Assembly (NCBI GenBank): GCA_945224895.1
Contig: CALYNW010000016.1
Span: 1-10,116, forward strand
DNA length: 10,116 nt
DNA from: an uncultured Clostridia bacterium
Lineage (GTDB): Bacteria; Bacillota; Clostridia; Oscillospirales; Acutalibacteraceae
Direction of reading: 5' to 3'
Positions 7,102 to 10,116 of this stretch are shown piece after piece. Under the pieces are notes generated by a model. The model saw nothing but the letters and a program-made list of their open reading frames with translations. It did not search any database and was not told the DNA's origin. Within the stretch, counting starts at the first letter, position 1; the number at the start of each line of letters is the position of its first letter. The position numbers and the translations under genes were made by a program.

Positions 7102-9204
7102 TTACTCTTCTTCAATTTTCTTCTTAGACGGTGCAGGCTTTGTAAAGCCGCAGCCCTCTGTATCGGGGCAATAAAGCACATTTCCTCTGCGTTTGAAAAG
7201 TGACTTACCGCACTTAGGACAAACCTCGTCTGTAGGCATATCCCATGTCATAAAGTTACAGTCCGGATAATTTGAGCAGCCGTAGAATGACGTACCACGC
7301 TTTGTTTTCTTTTCAATAACGTCTCCGCCGCACTCGGGACATTTTGCCTTTGTCTTAAACACAAGGGGCTTTGTATTCTTACATTCGGGATATCCCGGGC
7401 AGGCAAGAAACTTTCCGTATCTGCCAACCTTAATTACCATTTTACGTCCGCATTTTTCACAGACAACGTCTGTTTCCTCTTCCTTAAGCTTGATTTTAAC
7501 GCCCTGCATTTCCTCCTTTGCTTTTTCAAGAGGCTTTTCAAAATCGTCATAGTAAAGGCGAATCATTTCCTTATAATTCTTTTCGCCGCTGTCAATTTTG
7601 TCAAGGTCGGTTTCCATCTTTGAGGTATACTTAACATTTACTATATTTGGCATTTTATCCTTGAGAAGATTTGTAACAGCCTCTCCAAGCTCTGTTGGCA
7701 CAAACTGCTTGCCTTCTCTTTTAACATATTCTCTGTTGAGAATTGTTGATGTTATTGTAACATATGTTGACGGTCTGCCCACACCGTTTTCTTCAAGTGC
7801 TTTTGTCAGCGAAGCCTCGGTATATCTTGCAGGGGGCTGAGTGAAATGCTGATTGCCTAAAATGCTCTTGAGCTTCAGCACATCGCCCTCCTTCATTGCA
7901 GGAAGCGGAGCAGAAACATCCTTTTTCTCATCGTCGCCCTTTTCCTCATAAAGAGCAGTAAAGCCGTCAAATTTAACCGTATAGCCTGTGGCTGTAAAGA
8001 TATAGCTATTAGCCTCAATTTCAATCTTCATGGTTTCCTGCAAGCAGGATTCCATAAGAGATGCAATAAAGCGCTCCCAAACAAGCTTGTATATTTTATA
8101 TTGGTCTGATGTTAAATGTGCCTTAACGGATTCAGGATTAACGTTTGGCATAGTAGGTCTGATTGCCTCGTGACCGTCCTGAATATTGCTTTTGGATTTA
8201 TAATATCTCGGCTTTTTGGGAAGATATTTTTCTCCATAGGTATCAGCGATATATTGATTTCCTGCGGCTCTTGCCTCCTCTGAAATACGGAGAGAGTCTG
8301 TTCTCATATAGGTGATAAGACCGACGGTGCCAAGCTCGCCCGCCTCAACACCCTCGTAAAGCTCCTGAGCCGCCTTCATAGTTCTCTTTGCCTGAAATGA
8401 AAGACGTCTTGAAGCCTCCTGCTGAAGTGTTGAGGTTATAAACGGAGGAGTAGGATTTTTCTTCCTGCTGCCTTTTTTCACGGTTTTAACAACATATTCT
8501 GCGTCTTCAAGCTCTACCAAAATACTGTCGCTCTGCTCTTTATTTTCAATTTTTATCTTGTCGCCGTCCTTACTGTAAAGTGCGGCTGAAAAAGCCTTTC
8601 TGTCAGGGGGATTTGTGAATTTAGCATCTATTGACCAGTATTCTTCAGGATTAAAGGCTCTGATTTCTTCCTCTCTGTCCACAATCAGTCTAAGTGCAAC
8701 AGACTGAACTCTTCCTGCCGAAAGACCTCTTCTGATTTTCTGAGAAATAAATGGGGAAAGCTTATATCCTATAAGCCTGTCAAGAATTCTTCTTGCCTGC
8801 TGAGCATTTACAAAATCAATGTCTATTGCTCTCGGATGAGCCATACCGTTTTGAACTCCGTTTTTAGTAATCTCGTTAAAGGTAACTCTGTTCTTATCCT
8901 TCATATCAAGATTAAGCAGTGTTGCAAGGTGCCACGAAATCGCCTCTCCCTCACGGTCGGGGTCGGTTGCAAGATATACATAATCTGCGGCATCTGCCTT
9001 TTTCTGAAGCTCTTTTACAAAATTTTCCTTACCCTTAATAACTGCATACTTTGGTTCAAAATCATTTGCAATATCAACGCTGAGCCTTGCCGCCGGCAAA
9101 TCCCTTACGTGTCCCATTGAAGCAACAACCTCGTAGCCTCTGCCGAGATATCCTTTAATATTTTTTGCCTTTGCAGGCGACTCAACTATAACTAATTTTG
9201 ACAT
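7102..9204 (-). CDS. topA: DNA topoisomerase I (type IA)
   Basis: TopA relaxes negatively supercoiled DNA by breaking and passing a single strand. The protein has 700 residues. It begins with the TOPRIM domain (SKLVIVESPAKAK, with the catalytic Glu) and continues with the metal-binding D81-P-D83-R-E85. The active-site tyrosine is Y299, in ITYMRTDS. Three C-terminal four-cysteine zinc ribbons follow: CEKC...CPGYPEC, CPEC...CSNYPDC and CPKC...CPDTEGC. The last is followed by a basic and acidic tail ending in EEE. The frame stays open 15 codons further upstream to 9249, inside the end of dprA. I chose the ATG at 9204 because it gives the family N-terminus and has an AAAGGA site 8 bases before it. 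The gene ends with TAA at 7102-7104, just before trmFO, so TAA is a working stop here. It looks intact. Confidence 0.97.
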   Translation of the reverse strand: MSKLVIVESPAKAKNIKGYLGRGYEVVASMGHVRDLPAARLSVDIANDFEPKYAVIKGKENFVKELQKKADAADYVYLATDPDREGEAISWHLATLLNLDMKDKNRVTFNEITKNGVQNGMAHPRAIDIDFVNAQQARRILDRLIGYKLSPFISQKIRRGLSAGRVQSVALRLIVDREEEIRAFNPEEYWSIDAKFTNPPDRKAFSAALYSKDGDKIKIENKEQSDSILVELEDAEYVVKTVKKGSRKKNPTPPFITSTLQQEASRRLSFQAKRTMKAAQELYEGVEAGELGTVGLITYMRTDSLRISEEARAAGNQYIADTYGEKYLPKKPRYYKSKSNIQDGHEAIRPTMPNVNPESVKAHLTSDQYKIYKLVWERFIASLMESCLQETMKIEIEANSYIFTATGYTVKFDGFTALYEEKGDDEKKDVSAPLPAMKEGDVLKLKSILGNQHFTQPPARYTEASLTKALEENGVGRPSTYVTITSTILNREYVKREGKQFVPTELGEAVTNLLKDKMPNIVNVKYTSKMETDLDKIDSGEKNYKEMIRLYYDDFEKPLEKAKEEMQGVKIKLKEEETDVVCEKCGRKMVIKVGRYGKFLACPGYPECKNTKPLVFKTKAKCPECGGDVIEKKTKRGTSFYGCSNYPDCNFMTWDMPTDEVCPKCGKSLFKRRGNVLYCPDTEGCGFTKPAPSKKKIEEE

Positions 9205-9212
9205 ACTGTTTT

Positions 9213-9218
9213 TCCTTT
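9213..9218 (-). promoter_or_regulatory. Ribosome binding site that fixes the topA start
   Basis: AAAGGA on the minus strand overlaps the last base of the dprA TGA stop and lies 8 bases before the ATG at 9204. It supports that start over the longer upstream reading that would overlap dprA. Confidence 0.75.
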
Positions 9219-10024
9219 CAGGATTTTTTGTACCTCTTACCTGAGGCACCTTCTATTATTCCGAGCATTTCAAGCTGTATTACGGAAGCAGTAACCCTTT
9301 GGCTTGAAAGTCCTGATTTTTCTATTATCGTATCAATATGGGTGAAATTATCGTCCATTGAATCATAAACGGCTTTTAAATCGCCGTCAAGGCTTCTTTC
9401 CTTTTCCTCTCGCTCAAGGCGGTTTTTCCTGCCCTTTTCAAGATTGTCAAAGGAATACTTATCCTCTTTAGCCTCAACATTTGCACTTTTATCGGTTTCA
9501 TCAGATGCAAGCTCATCTATACTGCGTATTTTTGACGCATCTGCTGTGGGATAATCATAAAGATAAGATTCAATCAAATGAACAGGCTTTGTCACTACCC
9601 TTGCGCCGTCGTCAATAAGTCTGTTTGTTCCGGAGAAATTTGTTGAAAGCACAGAGGCAGGAACAGCATAAACATCTCTGTTTTGTTCAAGTGCATATTT
9701 TGCGGTAATGAGGCTTCCGCTTTTATCCCCCGCCTCAACCACAAGAACTCCCAAAGATAAACCGCTGATAATTCTGTTTCTTATGGGAAATGTTCTTTTA
9801 CTTGCAGGAGTGAACGGCTCAAATTCCGTAACAATTGCACCGCAATTTTTTATCATATTTCTGAGGGAGCTGTTCTGACTGAGGTATTTTGTACCGAGAC
9901 CGCAACCTAAAACCGCTATGGTTTTACCGCCTGCGGCAATAGCTCCTCTATGAGCATACGTATCAACTCCCAAGGCTCCGCCGCTTACCACAAGTGCTCC
10001 TGCCTCGGCAATACCTCTGCTCAT
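9218..10024 (-). CDS. dprA: DNA processing protein DprA, N-terminus cut off by an in-frame stop
   Basis: DprA (Smf) binds incoming single-stranded DNA and loads RecA during transformation; it is also widespread in bacteria not known to be competent. This open part has 268 residues; full proteins have about 300-380. It contains most of the Rossmann-like core: SGGALGVDT at 14-22, AVLGCGLGT, FPIRNRIISGLS, VVEAGDKSGSLITA and the NRLIDDGA block. A highly charged linker follows (about 158-210), then a winged-helix C-terminal domain (about 211-268, ending GKRYKKS). The preceding codons up to the window edge are homologous too but are separated by a TAA at 10049-10051. Translation could restart at the ATG at 10022-10024, since AAAAGG lies about 11 bases before it. 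That product would lack the GTRKAS motif, whose arginine contacts ssDNA in studied DprA proteins. The TGA stop falls 13 bases before topA. Confidence 0.9.
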   Translation of the reverse strand: MSRGIAEAGALVVSGGALGVDTYAHRGAIAAGGKTIAVLGCGLGTKYLSQNSSLRNMIKNCGAIVTEFEPFTPASKRTFPIRNRIISGLSLGVLVVEAGDKSGSLITAKYALEQNRDVYAVPASVLSTNFSGTNRLIDDGARVVTKPVHLIESYLYDYPTADASKIRSIDELASDETDKSANVEAKEDKYSFDNLEKGRKNRLEREEKERSLDGDLKAVYDSMDDNFTHIDTIIEKSGLSSQRVTASVIQLEMLGIIEGASGKRYKKS

Positions 10025-10116
10025 TATATGTGTAACCTTTTCTGGATATTAGCTTGCCTTTCTCGTTCCTACAATTCCTATGGTAATCAAGGAATCAACA
10101 TCAGGCATTTCGCCGT
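10025..10116 (-). pseudogene. dprA: Upstream part of dprA, separated by an in-frame TAA, cut by the window edge
   Basis: In the frame of dprA the window edge reads PDVDSLITIGIVGTRKAS, then TAA at 10049-10051, then YPEKVTHI running into the ATG at 10024. IVGTRKAS is the conserved first strand and loop of the DprA Rossmann core, normally followed by an arbitrary or acidic residue and then Tyr. The frame is therefore continuous on both sides, and a single codon is the lesion. The N-terminal domain lies outside the window. Confidence 0.75.

Noticed and set aside
9205..9249. Longer topA start adding 15 residues that overlap the end of dprA
   Set aside because: The ATG at 9204 gives the standard TopA N-terminus and has a well-spaced AAAGGA; the added residues show no family similarity.
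1..10116. Use of a variant genetic code with TAA and TAG read as Glu or Gln
   Set aside because: topA and the radical SAM gene end with TAA and plsX with TAG at family-typical lengths and right next to the following gene; reading through would run into the next gene in the wrong frame. Kept only as an unlikely option for the edge stops.

Overview
The window is one unbroken minus-strand block of housekeeping genes. Its gene content and order suggest a low-to-moderate GC Gram-positive bacterium of the class Clostridia, possibly near Ruminococcus/Oscillospiraceae; that placement rests on protein style and synteny from memory, not on a search. Read in the direction of transcription (right edge to left edge), the order is dprA - topA - trmFO - plsX - rnc - radical SAM protein - smc. 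The genes are separated by only 13, 7, -1, 8, 2 and -1 bases, so they probably form a single transcription unit. I see no internal promoter, terminator, RNA gene, mobile element, CRISPR array or gene-free stretch.

Right part (7.1-10.1 kb): dprA (ssDNA/RecA loader) and topA (DNA topoisomerase I), followed by trmFO (folate-dependent tRNA U54 methylation). Centre (4.1-5.8 kb): plsX (acyl-phosphate synthesis for phospholipids) and rnc (RNase III). Left part (1-4.1 kb): an Elp3-like radical SAM protein without an acetyltransferase domain, and smc (chromosome condensation). The window thus joins two clusters well known in Firmicutes, dprA-topA-trmFO and plsX-(acpP)-rnc-smc. The acpP gene usually found between plsX and rnc is missing.

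The interior genes look full length and intact, with canonical active-site motifs. The one substitution I noticed is in RNase III, where Asn replaces a metal-binding Asp. Both edge genes are broken by in-frame stops. smc has a TAA and, four codons later, a TAG, just before its C-terminal ATPase lobe. dprA has a TAA directly after its conserved GTRKAS motif. In all three cases the reading frame stays recognisably homologous on both sides of the stop, and each stop is one substitution from a Glu or Gln codon. TAA, TAG and TGA all end interior genes normally, so a simple change of genetic code does not fit. Real gene decay, readthrough, or base errors near the ends of an assembled fragment remain possible. 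No new defence or mobile system is visible.
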